Part shown: piece after piece, positions 7,564-15,977 of the stretch
Layout of the letters: every line of letters begins with the position of its first letter
Numbering within the stretch: the first letter of the stretch is position 1
NCBI GenBank assembly: GCA_024691565.1
Contig: JAILNN010000052.1
Span: 1 to 39,160, forward strand
Length of the DNA stretch: 39,160 nt
Source: Lachnospiraceae bacterium
GTDB taxonomy: Bacteria > Bacillota > Clostridia > Lachnospirales > Lachnospiraceae
Direction: 5' to 3'
The notes under the pieces: model-generated
What the model saw: only the letters and a program-made list of their open reading frames with translations
Database searches by the model: none
Told to the model about the DNA's origin: nothing
Position numbers and translations under genes: made by a program

Positions 7564-8472
7564 ATGGAGAAAATTAAGGTTATTACAGATAGCAATAGTG
7601 GTATGACTGAAGAGGAAGCTTTAAATGCAGGAATTAAGGTACTTCCAATGCCTTTTTTGATTGATGAAAAAACATATTATGAAAATATTACTTTAACCCA
7701 AAAAGAGTTTTATGAGAAACTTCAGGCGGATACTGATATTTCAACTTCTCAGCCTACAATTCCTGATGTTAAGAAGTGTTGGGATGAAGAACTTGAGAAT
7801 TATGATTCGATTGTCTATATTCCTATGTCTAGCGGACTTTCAGGATCTCTTTCAACAGCTAAGATGCTTGCTGATGATTATGATGGAAGAGTTCAGGTTG
7901 TTGATAATCAGAGAATTAGTGTTACTCAGTTTCAGAGTGCATTAGATGCGGTTGAACTTGCGAACGAAGGATATTCTGCTAAGGAAATCAAAGATATTTT
8001 AGAGGAAGTTAAATTTGATTCTAGTATCTATATTAAGCTTGAAACACTTAAGTATCTTAAGAAGGGTGGAAGAATTACTCCTGCGGCTGCAGCGATTGGT
8101 TCTGCTCTTAAATTAAAGCCGGTACTTCAGATTCAGGGTGAAAAACTCGATGCATTTACAATAGCAAGAACTGGTAAACAGGCTGAGATAAAGATGCTTA
8201 AAGCTATGGAACATGATATTGAGACTAGATTTGGCGGAATGGATAATATTGAAAATATTCATATTGAAGTTGCTCATACAGCAAATGAAGAGGCTGCCGA
8301 GTATTTTAAGCAGGAGATTATGGAAAAATTTGGTGTTAAGGATGTTTTGGTTTCACCTTTATCACTTTCTATTGCCTGCCACATTGGACCTGGAGCGCTT
8401 GCTATTGCATGTTCAGTAGATATCCATGAATCAATTAGGAAGCATGGTTTGGTTCCAGCAAATGTTAGTTAA
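7564..8472 (+). CDS. DegV family fatty-acid-binding protein
   Basis: A 302-residue cytosolic protein of the DegV/FakB family, which binds a fatty acid and presents it to a kinase for phospholipid synthesis. Family motifs are VITDSNSGM at the N-terminus, STSQPT near residue 60, the IPMSSGLSGS loop near 95 that holds the acyl carboxylate, LKYLKKGGRIT in the middle, and CHIGPGALAIAC near the end. Length is slightly above the usual 280. AAGGAG precedes the ATG. It is monocistronic between a near-consensus promoter and a strong terminator. No fatty-acid kinase gene is adjacent, so the partner must be elsewhere if it works in that pathway. Confidence 0.93.
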   Translation: MEKIKVITDSNSGMTEEEALNAGIKVLPMPFLIDEKTYYENITLTQKEFYEKLQADTDISTSQPTIPDVKKCWDEELENYDSIVYIPMSSGLSGSLSTAKMLADDYDGRVQVVDNQRISVTQFQSALDAVELANEGYSAKEIKDILEEVKFDSSIYIKLETLKYLKKGGRITPAAAAIGSALKLKPVLQIQGEKLDAFTIARTGKQAEIKMLKAMEHDIETRFGGMDNIENIHIEVAHTANEEAAEYFKQEIMEKFGVKDVLVSPLSLSIACHIGPGALAIACSVDIHESIRKHGLVPANVS

Positions 8473-8496
8473 TAGGGATTGAATTTACATAAATAT

Positions 8497-8534
8497 AAAG
8501 GAGCGACTACTCATAGTTGCTCCTTTTATTTTTT
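8497..8534 (+). terminator. Rho-independent terminator after degV-family gene
   Basis: AAAGGAGCGACTA pairs with TAGTTGCTCCTTT around CTCA, followed by a T-rich tail. Confidence 0.88.
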
Positions 8535-8557
8535 ACACAAACACATATGTTTTTTAC

Positions 8558-8586
8558 TTGCCAATCCTTGAATTTAAGTGTAATAT
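8558..8586 (+). promoter_or_regulatory. Promoter for proA
   Basis: TTGCCA (8558-8563), spacer of 17, TAATAT (8581-8586), about 45 bases of leader before proA. Confidence 0.6.
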
Positions 8587-8636
8587 CTTACATATGATTG
8601 ACCGCTGTTTTATGGCGAGAAAATGAGGTGATATAG

Positions 8637-9884
8637 ATGAGTTATATTGATGAATTAGGTGTTAAAGCATTAAACGCTAAGAAGCAGATTATGACAGCTT
8701 CAACAGGGGAGAAGAATAAGATTTTAGATGCTATTGCAGCTAAACTTAGAGAAAAGGCGGATGCTATTATTAGCGTTAATGAAGAAGAGGTTAAGAGAGC
8801 GGCCGAAAGAGGAACCAGTGGTCCTATGCTTGACAGACTTAAGCTTAATGCTGATAGAATTGAGGGAATGGCTAGCGCCTGTGAAGAGCTTAAAGGATTG
8901 GAAGATCCTGTGGGAGAGGTTGTTAGCGGTTCTAAGAGACCTAATGGAATGAAGATTACTAAGGTTAGAGTTCCTATGGGTGTCATTGGTATTATTTTTG
9001 AATCTCGTCCTAATGTTACAGTGGATGCGGCTACTCTTTGCATCAAGAGTGGTAATGCTACAATTCTTCGTGGTGGTAGTGAGGCTATTGAAACTAACAA
9101 GGTTTTGATGGAGCTTATGAGAGAGGCAGTTGAAGGATGTGGTTTTAATCCAGATATTGTTCAGCTTGTTACAGAGACTTCTCATGAAACCTCTGCAGAG
9201 CTTATGAAGGCTAATAAATATCTTGATTTGCTTATTCCTAGAGGAGGAAGCAGACTTATTAATGCAGTTGTACAGAATGCTACTGTACCTGTTATTGAGA
9301 CTGGAACAGGTAATTGTCATATTTATGTGGATGAGACAGCTGATATTGATATGGCTATTGCTATTACAAATAATGGAAAGACTCAGAGACCAGGTGTTTG
9401 TAATGCACTTGAAACCTGTCTTGTTAATGAAAAAATCGCTCCTGAATTCCTACCTAAGTTGAAGGCTGTTCTTGATGAACATAATGTTGAGATTCGTGGA
9501 TGCGAGAAGACAAAGGAAATTCTTGGTGATTCAGTAGTTTCTGCAACTGAGGAAGATTGGGGAACAGAGTTCTTAGATTATATTATTAGCATTAAGGTTG
9601 TTGCAGATGTTAGCGAGGCTATTGAGCATGTTTCTAAGTACTCAACAGGACATTCTGAGTGTATTGTTACAAAAGACTTTAATAATGCGCGTAAGTTCCA
9701 GAATGAGATTGATTCTGCCTGCGTTTATGTGAATTGTTCTACAAGATTTACAGATGGTGGAGAGTTTGGTCTTGGTGCTGAAATTGGGATTTCTACACAG
9801 AAGCTTCATGCAAGAGGTCCAATGGGACTTAAGGAGCTTACTACCTGCAAGTTCTTGATTGAGGGCGAAGGACAGATTAGATAA
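8637..9884 (+). CDS. proA: Glutamate-5-semialdehyde dehydrogenase
   Basis: A 415-residue cytosolic enzyme that reduces gamma-glutamyl phosphate with NADPH in proline synthesis. The aldehyde-dehydrogenase fold is recognisable from FESRPNVTVD at 121-130, the LRGGSEAIETN cofactor region near 144, IPRGGSRLIN at 200-209, and the catalytic cysteine C255 in QRPGVCNALET. The C-terminal FGLGAEIGISTQK is diagnostic for ProA. Length is normal. AGGTGAT lies before the ATG. The usual partner proB is not adjacent, so the kinase must be encoded elsewhere. The last codons are repeated twice in the spacer that follows. Confidence 0.97.
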   Translation: MSYIDELGVKALNAKKQIMTASTGEKNKILDAIAAKLREKADAIISVNEEEVKRAAERGTSGPMLDRLKLNADRIEGMASACEELKGLEDPVGEVVSGSKRPNGMKITKVRVPMGVIGIIFESRPNVTVDAATLCIKSGNATILRGGSEAIETNKVLMELMREAVEGCGFNPDIVQLVTETSHETSAELMKANKYLDLLIPRGGSRLINAVVQNATVPVIETGTGNCHIYVDETADIDMAIAITNNGKTQRPGVCNALETCLVNEKIAPEFLPKLKAVLDEHNVEIRGCEKTKEILGDSVVSATEEDWGTEFLDYIISIKVVADVSEAIEHVSKYSTGHSECIVTKDFNNARKFQNEIDSACVYVNCSTRFTDGGEFGLGAEIGISTQKLHARGPMGLKELTTCKFLIEGEGQIR

Positions 9885-9941
9885 GAGATATGCTAAAAAA
9901 TATTTAATCAAGATAGACTAGATAAAAGACAGATTAGATAA
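9871..9941 (+). repeat. Duplicated proA 3' end in the proA-aroB spacer
   Basis: GACAGATTAGATAA, which covers the last proA codons and the stop, occurs at 9871-9884 and again perfectly at 9928-9941. A diverged copy, GATAGACTAGATAA (12 of 14), lies at 9912-9925. Confidence 0.85.
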
Positions 9942-9971
9942 ACACATAGATTTGGGAAAGAGGTACCTATT

Positions 9972-11099
9972 ATGAGTACGTTTAACGTAGAATTAAAGAG
10001 AGTTATTGATGATACCTATGAAATTGAAACTGGGTATGAGTTGACAGAAAAACTTATTAGCGATATTAAGGATGGATTGGTTGGTAAAATTAAGAAATTT
10101 GCCGTTATAACAGATAGCATTGTTGAAAAGTTGTATGCAAATAAGATTTACAATAGACTTTGCGAAGAGGGTTATAAGGCTGATTTATTCGTTTTTGAAG
10201 CTGGTGAGAAGAGCAAGGTTAGAAAGACTAAGGAAGTTGTTGAGGATGCAATGCTCGAGAAGGAATATCGTAGAGATTGCTGTGTGATTGCTGTTGGTGG
10301 CGGAGTTGTAACAGACTTGGCAGGCTTTCTGGCAGGTACTTTTGCAAGAGGTGTTCCTTTTATAAATTATGCGACAACTCTTCTTGCGGCAGCTGATGCA
10401 TCGGTTGGTGGAAAGACTGCTGTTGACACACCTAGAGCGACTAATCTTATTGGTCTCTTTAATCAGCCTGAAAAGGTTTATATTGACATTGCTACATGGA
10501 AGACACTTCCTAAGAGTCAGATTTCTAGCGGTATGGCAGAGACTATAAAGCATGCATGTATGGCTGATGCAGAGTTCTTTAAGTATCTTGAGGACAACAT
10601 GGATAAGATTATGCAGCTTGATAAGGAAGCGTGTGACCATATTTCCAATAAGAATTGTGAGATTAAATATAAGGTTGTTATGCAGGATGAGAAGGAAAGT
10701 GGTTTAAGAGAAATCTTGAACCTTGGACATACTGTTGGAAGGGCTATTGAGACCTTGAGTGAATACAGACTCCTTCATGGAGAGGCGGTTTCAATTGGTC
10801 TTGTTGCACAGACACATCTTGCTAGAAAGCTTGGATATATGGATGATTCTGAGGTTAGACGTGTGAGAAACCTTCTTAAGAAGGCAAATTTACCTGTTGC
10901 TATTCCTGAGTATATTGACAGGGAAGCGCTTGTTGACAAGCTCTATACTGATAAAAAGGTTAGAGATGGAAAACTTAGATTTGTGGTTCAATATGGTATT
11001 GGAAGCATGGTTGAGTTTGATAAGAATAATTTTGGAATTGAAGTCTCTAGAGAAGAGGCTGCGAAAATTATAAATGAAATGGAGGATGAAAATGGCTGA
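9972..11099 (+). CDS. aroB: 3-dehydroquinate synthase
   Basis: A 375-residue NAD- and metal-dependent enzyme that cyclises DAHP to 3-dehydroquinate in the shikimate pathway. The NAD loop GGGVVTDLAGF is at 109-119, followed by YATTLLAAADASVGGKTAVD at 133-152. The metal ligands appear as E190 (GMAETIKHA), H253 (LNLGHTVG) and H269 (LLHGEAVSIG). The segment after GGKTAVD reads TPRATNLIGLFNQP, somewhat different from the common NHPxGKN form, but the core residues are kept. AAAGAGG precedes the ATG. The 3' end overlaps the next gene by 8 bases, so the two are translationally coupled. Other shikimate genes are not in view. Confidence 0.95.
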   Translation: MSTFNVELKRVIDDTYEIETGYELTEKLISDIKDGLVGKIKKFAVITDSIVEKLYANKIYNRLCEEGYKADLFVFEAGEKSKVRKTKEVVEDAMLEKEYRRDCCVIAVGGGVVTDLAGFLAGTFARGVPFINYATTLLAAADASVGGKTAVDTPRATNLIGLFNQPEKVYIDIATWKTLPKSQISSGMAETIKHACMADAEFFKYLEDNMDKIMQLDKEACDHISNKNCEIKYKVVMQDEKESGLREILNLGHTVGRAIETLSEYRLLHGEAVSIGLVAQTHLARKLGYMDDSEVRRVRNLLKKANLPVAIPEYIDREALVDKLYTDKKVRDGKLRFVVQYGIGSMVEFDKNNFGIEVSREEAAKIINEMEDENG

Positions 11100-11649
11100 T
11101 GTATTGATTTTTCTTGCTGAAGGGCATGAAGAGGTTGAGATGCTTACTGTTGTCGATATGGTGAGACGTGCTAAAATCGAGATTGATATGGTAAGTATTA
11201 CAGGTAAAAAAGAAGTTACTAGCTCTCATGGAGTTACAATCGTTGCAGATAAGACTTTTGAAGAATTGACAGATGATGATTTTTCTGCTGCAAAGGCTCT
11301 TGTTCTTCCGGGTGGCATGCCTGGAACACTTAATTTGAAGGCGTATAAGCCTCTTACGGATAAGGTTGTTGATTTTAACAATCAAGGTAAGGTTATTGCA
11401 GCTGTTTGTGCGGCACCTACTGTTTTTGGTGGGCTTGGACTTTTAGAAGGAAAGAAGGCAACCTGTTATCAGGGAATGGAAGAAGGACTTGTTGGTGCGC
11501 TTACTTCTGAAGACAGAGTTGTTGTTGATGGAAATATAATTACCAGTAGAGGAATGGGTACCTGCATTGAATTTGCGGGCGCCATTATTACTGCACTTGA
11601 TTCGGCTGATACAGCAGAGAGAATTAAGAATGCAATTCATTTTTATTAA
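11092..11649 (+). CDS. DJ-1/PfpI family protein
   Basis: A 185-residue protein of the DJ-1/ThiJ/YajL branch. The nucleophile elbow is AAVCAAPTVF with C106, and the partner acid is E16 in EGHEEVEMLT. The oxyanion-type loop VLPGGMPG is at 71-78 and the C-terminal SRGMGTCIEFA segment is standard. Such proteins act as redox-sensitive chaperones or in glyoxal and damaged-thiol handling; the exact activity cannot be read from sequence. ATG 11092 lies within the aroB 3' end with GGAGG 6 bases upstream; ATG 11086 would be too close to that site. Translational coupling to aroB is likely. Confidence 0.92.
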   Translation: MADVLIFLAEGHEEVEMLTVVDMVRRAKIEIDMVSITGKKEVTSSHGVTIVADKTFEELTDDDFSAAKALVLPGGMPGTLNLKAYKPLTDKVVDFNNQGKVIAAVCAAPTVFGGLGLLEGKKATCYQGMEEGLVGALTSEDRVVVDGNIITSRGMGTCIEFAGAIITALDSADTAERIKNAIHFY

Positions 11650-11673
11650 TTTATTTTAAGGAGGATTTAAATC

Positions 11674-11976
11674 ATGGTTAAACATTATGTTATGTGGAAT
11701 TTAAAGAAGGAACTTAGCGATACTGAGAAGGAAGGTATCAAGAGCGATATCAGAAGAAGACTTGAAAATCTTAAGGGTGTTATTCCTGGAATCGAGGAAA
11801 TCACTGTTTATACTGAGGGAGCTGTTGAATCTAATTCTGATATTATGCTTGAGTGCATCCTTACAAACAGAGAAGCGCTTACAAGATATCAGGCTAATCC
11901 TGAGCATCAGAAGATTAGAAACGAAAATGTAGCACCTTATGTTGTTGAGAGAATGAGTTTTGACGTTATAGTCTAA
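11674..11976 (+). CDS. Dabb (stress-responsive alpha/beta-barrel) protein
   Basis: A 100-residue small dimeric alpha/beta-barrel protein. It starts with VKHYVMWNLK and keeps the family pattern of a central 'L..L...IPGI' helix-strand (residues 33-43) and a late YQANPEHQKI helix, followed by a strand ending in the C-terminal VERMSFDV. The family includes plant stress proteins and bacterial proteins of mostly unknown reaction. A strong AAGGAGG precedes the ATG. It is 24 bases after the DJ-1 gene and likely the last gene of the aroB-DJ-1-Dabb operon. No clear terminator follows before the next promoter. Confidence 0.85.
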   Translation: MVKHYVMWNLKKELSDTEKEGIKSDIRRRLENLKGVIPGIEEITVYTEGAVESNSDIMLECILTNREALTRYQANPEHQKIRNENVAPYVVERMSFDVIV

Positions 11977-12081
11977 TGTGCTTTTTATAGGTGTAAATGT
12001 CTTTTTTGGGTGATTTAGAGACTATTTTCTAGCTTTTCTTAATTAAATTTCGAAAATCTTAAAAAAAGGAATGAAAAGGTC

Positions 12082-12110
12082 TTTTCAAATCGTATAAAAT
12101 GATGTATAAT
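12082..12110 (+). promoter_or_regulatory. Promoter for the 193-residue unknown gene
   Basis: TTTTCA (12082-12087), spacer 17, TATAAT (12105-12110). The predicted start is about 30 bases before the GTG at 12147. Confidence 0.6.
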
Positions 12111-12146
12111 TGTATCACTATTAACGAGGAAGAGGGGTAAGTAAAA

Positions 12147-12728
12147 GTGGCAAAAAATATTTATGATAATAGTTCAGACAACGACGAAATCGAAAGCGAA
12201 AAGGAATATGAAGAGCAGAACCAGGTGCCTGATATAGGTAGTATTAATGCTACTAATATTTTTAGCCAGGGGATTCTTGCAGATGATTTAACTACTAAGG
12301 AGAAGGATATTGCTCAGCAGGTTTGGGAATTCGTGCGTGAGTTTACTCTTCCAGCAGATCTTGGTGGAATTACTGATGCAGAGAGACTTGAAGCTTTTTC
12401 AAGCGCAAGCCCAATGGATATCTTTTCAAATTTCAAAGATTTTGAGAGTATTAAGACAAAGATTCAGCAGTGGGATAAGGATAGTATTAAGCAGAATGAT
12501 GTTATCCAGAATAAGAACAAGGGTGAAATTGGTGTTGTTCTTAAGAAGTTCTATGTTAATGACTTAAATGGTTATCTTACAAAGTACCAGGTATTCACAG
12601 AAGGTGGAATTTTTGCAATCTGGGAAGCTAGTGAGATTGAGAAGACAGAGAGCTCTATCGAAGGTGCTGAGGAAATCTTTGGTAAGATGGTAGCTGATCT
12701 TAAAAAGGTTAAAGATTCGCTTAGATAA
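12147..12728 (+). CDS. Uncharacterised acidic cytosolic protein
   Basis: I do not recognise this 193-residue protein. It starts with GTG behind AGGAAGAGGGG. The first 30 residues are polar and acidic (runs of D, E and N) and look disordered. The middle (about 50-110) contains predicted helices with AQQVWEFVREF and a DIFSNFKDFESIKTKIQQW segment. The C-terminal part has strand-like VVLKKFYVND and YQVFTEGGIFAIWEA stretches and ends in a lysine-rich helix. No signal peptide, membrane span or metal motif is visible. It is a single-gene unit with its own promoter and a perfect terminator. Confidence 0.8.
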   Translation: MAKNIYDNSSDNDEIESEKEYEEQNQVPDIGSINATNIFSQGILADDLTTKEKDIAQQVWEFVREFTLPADLGGITDAERLEAFSSASPMDIFSNFKDFESIKTKIQQWDKDSIKQNDVIQNKNKGEIGVVLKKFYVNDLNGYLTKYQVFTEGGIFAIWEASEIEKTESSIEGAEEIFGKMVADLKKVKDSLR

Positions 12729-12794
12729 AGGTTTTTGTAGGGTTGCTTAAGGAACAATTCTACGTAATGAAAAAATTAAAAATTTTTTAAAGTT

Positions 12795-12823
12795 AAACCG
12801 AGTACTTGTGTACTCGGTTTTTT
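12795..12823 (+). terminator. Perfect rho-independent terminator
   Basis: AAACCGAGTAC pairs perfectly with GTACTCGGTTT around a TTGT loop, and the T-run continues to 12823. Confidence 0.93.
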
Positions 12824-12834
12824 CGTGTTATACT
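12806..12834 (+). promoter_or_regulatory. Candidate promoter of the esterase gene, embedded in the terminator
   Basis: TTGTGT (12806-12811) begins in the loop of the preceding terminator and is spaced 17 from TATACT (12829-12834). The leader would be about 30 bases. Confidence 0.5.
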
Positions 12835-12870
12835 CTCACGGGTAAAAAAATATAAGGATTGAGATATAAG

Positions 12871-14730
12871 ATGAAAAATAGATTTTTAACGATTGCTATG
12901 GCATTAAGTATTGCTGTATCCTCTAGCTTTGCGACACCAGCTATGGCAGGAAGCGTTTCAACAGGGAATGGGTTTGGTTTAATTAGTGATAGTCTTAAGT
13001 GGGTTAAGGATACTACTACAGAAGATGAGACTAGCACTTCAGATAGTAATAAAACAAAGAAGGATAAATCAGACAAGGATAGCAAGTCCGACAAGGATAG
13101 CAAGTCTGATAAAGATAAAGATAAAGACAAGGATAAGGAAGATAAGTCTGATGATGAGACTTTGAGTGGCCTTGTTATTCCTAAGGAAAAGAAGAAGTAT
13201 AAGCTTAAGTATGATGATAGACTTGAGTTTGAAGAGGATATTGAAGATATTGAGAATCTTAAGGTTAAGTCCAATAAGGTGGATTCTGAAGAGAAGGATG
13301 ACGCCGTTATTAAAGTGGATAAGAATGATTCTAAAAAGCTTGTTGCCGTTGGATGCGGTAAAGCTAAGGTTACTCTTGTTACTGGTGAGACCTATGAAAT
13401 CAAGGTTAAGCCTGCAAAGATTAGCTTGGTTCTTATGGTTGGACAGAGTAATATGGAGGGTAGTCCAAGTAATAAGGATATTATTATTCAATATCAGCAG
13501 CAGTATATTTTGAATGAAGAGGGTAGTGTTTATAATACCTATGGACCAAGTAATACGTGGCATGCAAAATATATTGGTAACTTTAGAGGTAAAGCTGGCG
13601 GTCTTACAGTTAAGACGGCTGATAAGTTTGTGCCTGATACATTGACAGATAATGATACTTCTACAGAGTGGTCTCATACAAATAATATTACTGATGCTCC
13701 TGGAGCTCTAGGTAAGACTGGAATTGATAGCGCATTCGCAAGTGAATGGGCAGATAAGACTGGTGAGAAGATTTGGGTTGTTAATGCGGCTCATGCAGGT
13801 AGCTCGATTACATCCTGGGATCCTTCTAAGGGTAAGAACAACAATTTCTGGGAGTCTGTAGCCCTTTATAAAGCTTGTGAGAGAGTGCTTAATAAGGAAA
13901 TTAAGGCTGGTCACTATAAGCTTTCTGAGAAAGGTTATATGTGGATGCAGGGCGAAGAAGACCATACAATGAGTTTTGATAAGTATATTAAGTCTTTCAC
14001 AAGGATGCATAAAAAGTATCGTGAGGAACTTAAAGGTAGTTCAGATAAGAAGTATGATAAGGTTAAGAAGGATATTTCCTTTGGTGGTATCCTTATGGTA
14101 CGTGCGCATAAAAAGCCTACCAGCTTGATTGACTTGCTTCTTACAGGTCCTAGAAAGGCCTTGTACTATATGTCACAGTCTGATAGCAGTGATTATAAGG
14201 ATGTATTCCTTGCAAGCCAGCTTTCTGAGGTTTGGGTTTCTGATAAGGGAGTTGAGAGTTACTTTAAGAGTAAGTATGGAACTACTAAGGAATATGCTGA
14301 GAGAAATATCATGAGATCAGTTCAGAATATGCCTACAACTCTTGATGAGATTCATATTACTATTCATTATTCTCAGCTTGGATATAACGAGATTGGTAGA
14401 GATGCTGCGAAGAATATTTTATACGCTACAGGAATTAAGAAGGCACCTAAAAAGAGTAGTACAAAGATTGATCTTGTTTCAACTGATGGATATACACCTG
14501 TGGATGAGCTTACAGAGGCTTCATCTTCATTAGAACTTCTTGCTAAGGTATTCCCTACATGGCAGACTAAGCAGCTTGCTGTAAGCTATAATAGTTCTCA
14601 GGTTTCATATGATAAGCTTAATGCGAAGTTTAACCTTGATGGTTCAAGCTCCTCATCAATTAGCTTTAAGGCTGGAAACTTGAAGAAGAGCTTTACATAT
14701 ACGCAGACTGTACCGACTACTTATTATTAG
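12871..14730 (+). CDS. Secreted SGNH/SASA-type carbohydrate esterase
   Basis: A 619-residue exported protein. A signal peptide is clear (MKNRF, a hydrophobic core, then TPAMA before the cut near residue 26). Residues about 60-95 are a Lys/Asp/Ser low-complexity linker, followed by a small beta-rich, Ig-like segment (about 105-185). The catalytic domain opens with LVLMVGQSNMEGS (S193), has YMWMQGEED (358-364), and carries the SGNH block-V pair D492xxH495 in LDEIHITIHYS. This is the layout of sialate-O-acetylesterase/DUF303 acetyl esterases, which remove O-acetyl groups from glycans. The C-terminal 80 residues are Ser-rich with no sorting signal. ATG 12871 is preferred over TTG 12859. Its end overlaps the convergent acyltransferase by 14 bases. 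Confidence 0.85.
   Translation: MKNRFLTIAMALSIAVSSSFATPAMAGSVSTGNGFGLISDSLKWVKDTTTEDETSTSDSNKTKKDKSDKDSKSDKDSKSDKDKDKDKDKEDKSDDETLSGLVIPKEKKKYKLKYDDRLEFEEDIEDIENLKVKSNKVDSEEKDDAVIKVDKNDSKKLVAVGCGKAKVTLVTGETYEIKVKPAKISLVLMVGQSNMEGSPSNKDIIIQYQQQYILNEEGSVYNTYGPSNTWHAKYIGNFRGKAGGLTVKTADKFVPDTLTDNDTSTEWSHTNNITDAPGALGKTGIDSAFASEWADKTGEKIWVVNAAHAGSSITSWDPSKGKNNNFWESVALYKACERVLNKEIKAGHYKLSEKGYMWMQGEEDHTMSFDKYIKSFTRMHKKYREELKGSSDKKYDKVKKDISFGGILMVRAHKKPTSLIDLLLTGPRKALYYMSQSDSSDYKDVFLASQLSEVWVSDKGVESYFKSKYGTTKEYAERNIMRSVQNMPTTLDEIHITIHYSQLGYNEIGRDAAKNILYATGIKKAPKKSSTKIDLVSTDGYTPVDELTEASSSLELLAKVFPTWQTKQLAVSYNSSQVSYDKLNAKFNLDGSSSSSISFKAGNLKKSFTYTQTVPTTYY
13069..13122 (+). repeat. 18-bp coding tandem repeat in the esterase linker
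   Basis: TCAGACAAGGATAGCAAG is followed by TCCGACAAGGATAGCAAG and a diverged third unit, encoding SDKDSK repeats; a (GATAAA)n-like stretch continues the linker. Length variation by slippage is likely. Confidence 0.85.
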
Positions 14731-15799
14731 AATTCTTATATGGTTTTCCAATGAGGAATGGGCAGTAATTATTTACAAATTCGATTACTCCGCATGTTAG
14801 GAACATTAGGAGAATTAGCACAACAAAGCACATAAACATATAAGTTGGACACATATGTCTTGGAATGAAGGCGTATTTTCTTACTCCTAAGAAGATTACT
14901 GCCTTGAATCCAAGTGCTGTGTGTGTACATAGAACTATTAAACTGTTTTTACCCCAGTAATTTAGGCCTGAGAGGTCTTTATATGAGGAAATAAAGTCTA
15001 AAATCATTATCGCACCGAAGGAACCTAGGATTGCACCTACATAGAAGAGAGTTGGGTGAATTCCTTCCTTCATCATATTGATATCTACATGTTCATTTAA
15101 TTGTGATAGGTATATATTTACCACTGTCATTACAATTCCAAGAGCGAGTTTAATTCGATTATCTGTGAGTTTTGCATATAGCTTAAAAGCGTAGAAGCCG
15201 AGAAGTAAAAACCAAGCGGCCATAAAGCTTTTTCCGAAGGCGCAGCAAAGTCTTGAAAGTGATACATATGCAAAAGAAGATTCTTTAAAATTATTTTCCA
15301 CCAAATCGAGAAGCTTATTGAAGGCTGTTATTGAAAATAAACCTGCAACTGCATAAACCATGCGGAAGGCAATGTGACTATGGAGTAATATGAAGAAGAT
15401 TATTTCTCCGATGAAAATTGTAGGCAAGAACCAAAGTGCGTGGATTCCACGAAGAAATACTGTATCACAGACGAGGCCACGAACCACTTCTGCTGATTCA
15501 TCGAAGGATATACTCTTTACTCGTAGAATTCCTATGTCTGCAATGATAGCAAGGATACTAAACGAAAGGTATGGAAGCATTAGATTTTTTAATAAGTGTC
15601 CACTAAAATCCTTGAATTTTCGGTTCATTACAGAGCCAGTATAGGACATTAGGAAGCCTGATATTATATAGAAAATTGCCACTTTGAAGGAGGACATCCA
15701 ATTGTCTAGTGAATTGGAATAGCCTGTGATGTGTCCTAACATAATCATTATTATACTTAAGCCTTTGGCAGCATCTACATATTTTAGTCTTTCTTTCAT
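14717..15799 (-). CDS. Acyltransferase 3 family membrane protein
   Basis: A 360-residue integral membrane protein of the Acyl_transf_3 family, which moves acetyl (or other acyl) groups across the membrane onto envelope glycans. The N-terminus RLKYVDAAKGLSIIMIMLGH contains the family's R..D..KG and catalytic-type His pattern. About ten hydrophobic spans follow, including an LWFLPTIFIGEIIFF segment typical of the family. No extra SGNH domain is attached, unlike OatA. AGGAGGAA precedes the ATG and a consensus promoter lies about 70 bases upstream. The gene converges on and overlaps the secreted esterase, suggesting opposite action on related O-acyl groups (inference). Confidence 0.88.
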   Translation of the reverse strand: MKERLKYVDAAKGLSIIMIMLGHITGYSNSLDNWMSSFKVAIFYIISGFLMSYTGSVMNRKFKDFSGHLLKNLMLPYLSFSILAIIADIGILRVKSISFDESAEVVRGLVCDTVFLRGIHALWFLPTIFIGEIIFFILLHSHIAFRMVYAVAGLFSITAFNKLLDLVENNFKESSFAYVSLSRLCCAFGKSFMAAWFLLLGFYAFKLYAKLTDNRIKLALGIVMTVVNIYLSQLNEHVDINMMKEGIHPTLFYVGAILGSFGAIMILDFISSYKDLSGLNYWGKNSLIVLCTHTALGFKAVIFLGVRKYAFIPRHMCPTYMFMCFVVLILLMFLTCGVIEFVNNYCPFLIGKPYKNSNNK

Positions 15800-15868
15800 A
15801 TTTCCTCCTGTTTTATTGACAGCGCATATATTTTTTTTAAAACGTATGTAAAAAACTCAATCGTGAAA

Positions 15869-15897
15869 ATTATATAGAAAACATCATTATTTTTCAA
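15869..15897 (-). promoter_or_regulatory. Promoter for the acyltransferase gene
   Basis: Read on the minus strand: TTGAAA, a 17-base spacer, and TATAAT. The -35 is at 15892-15897 and the -10 at 15869-15874. Divergent from the promoter at 15916. Confidence 0.75.
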
Positions 15898-15915
15898 CTT
15901 TTTTATAAATAAATC

Positions 15916-15944
15916 TACACAAAACTCGTATTATATGATATAAT
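15916..15944 (+). promoter_or_regulatory. Extended -10 promoter for the 82-residue gene
   Basis: TATAAT at 15939-15944 with TG one base upstream (15936-15937) and a weak TACACA -35 at 15916-15921, spacer 17. Confidence 0.65.
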
Positions 15945-15977
15945 TCACTATATTTTGTCAGAAAGGAAGTACGCTTT

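Noticed and set aside
7400-7606. A 68-residue open frame starting at the promoter of the degV-family gene
   Set aside because: It begins at the -35 hexamer, has no ribosome site and overlaps the degV start in another frame.
8642-9320. Long minus-strand open frames inside proA
   Set aside because: They are antisense shadows of a well-identified gene; Ser/Leu/Asn-rich composition is typical of reading AT-rich genes backwards.
11092-11099. Frameshift between aroB and the DJ-1 gene
   Set aside because: Both proteins are full length for their families; the 8-base overlap with a ribosome site is ordinary translational coupling.
13069-13122. CRISPR-like repeat array
   Set aside because: The repeat is 18 bp, in frame, without spacers, and encodes a SDKDSK linker of a secreted protein.
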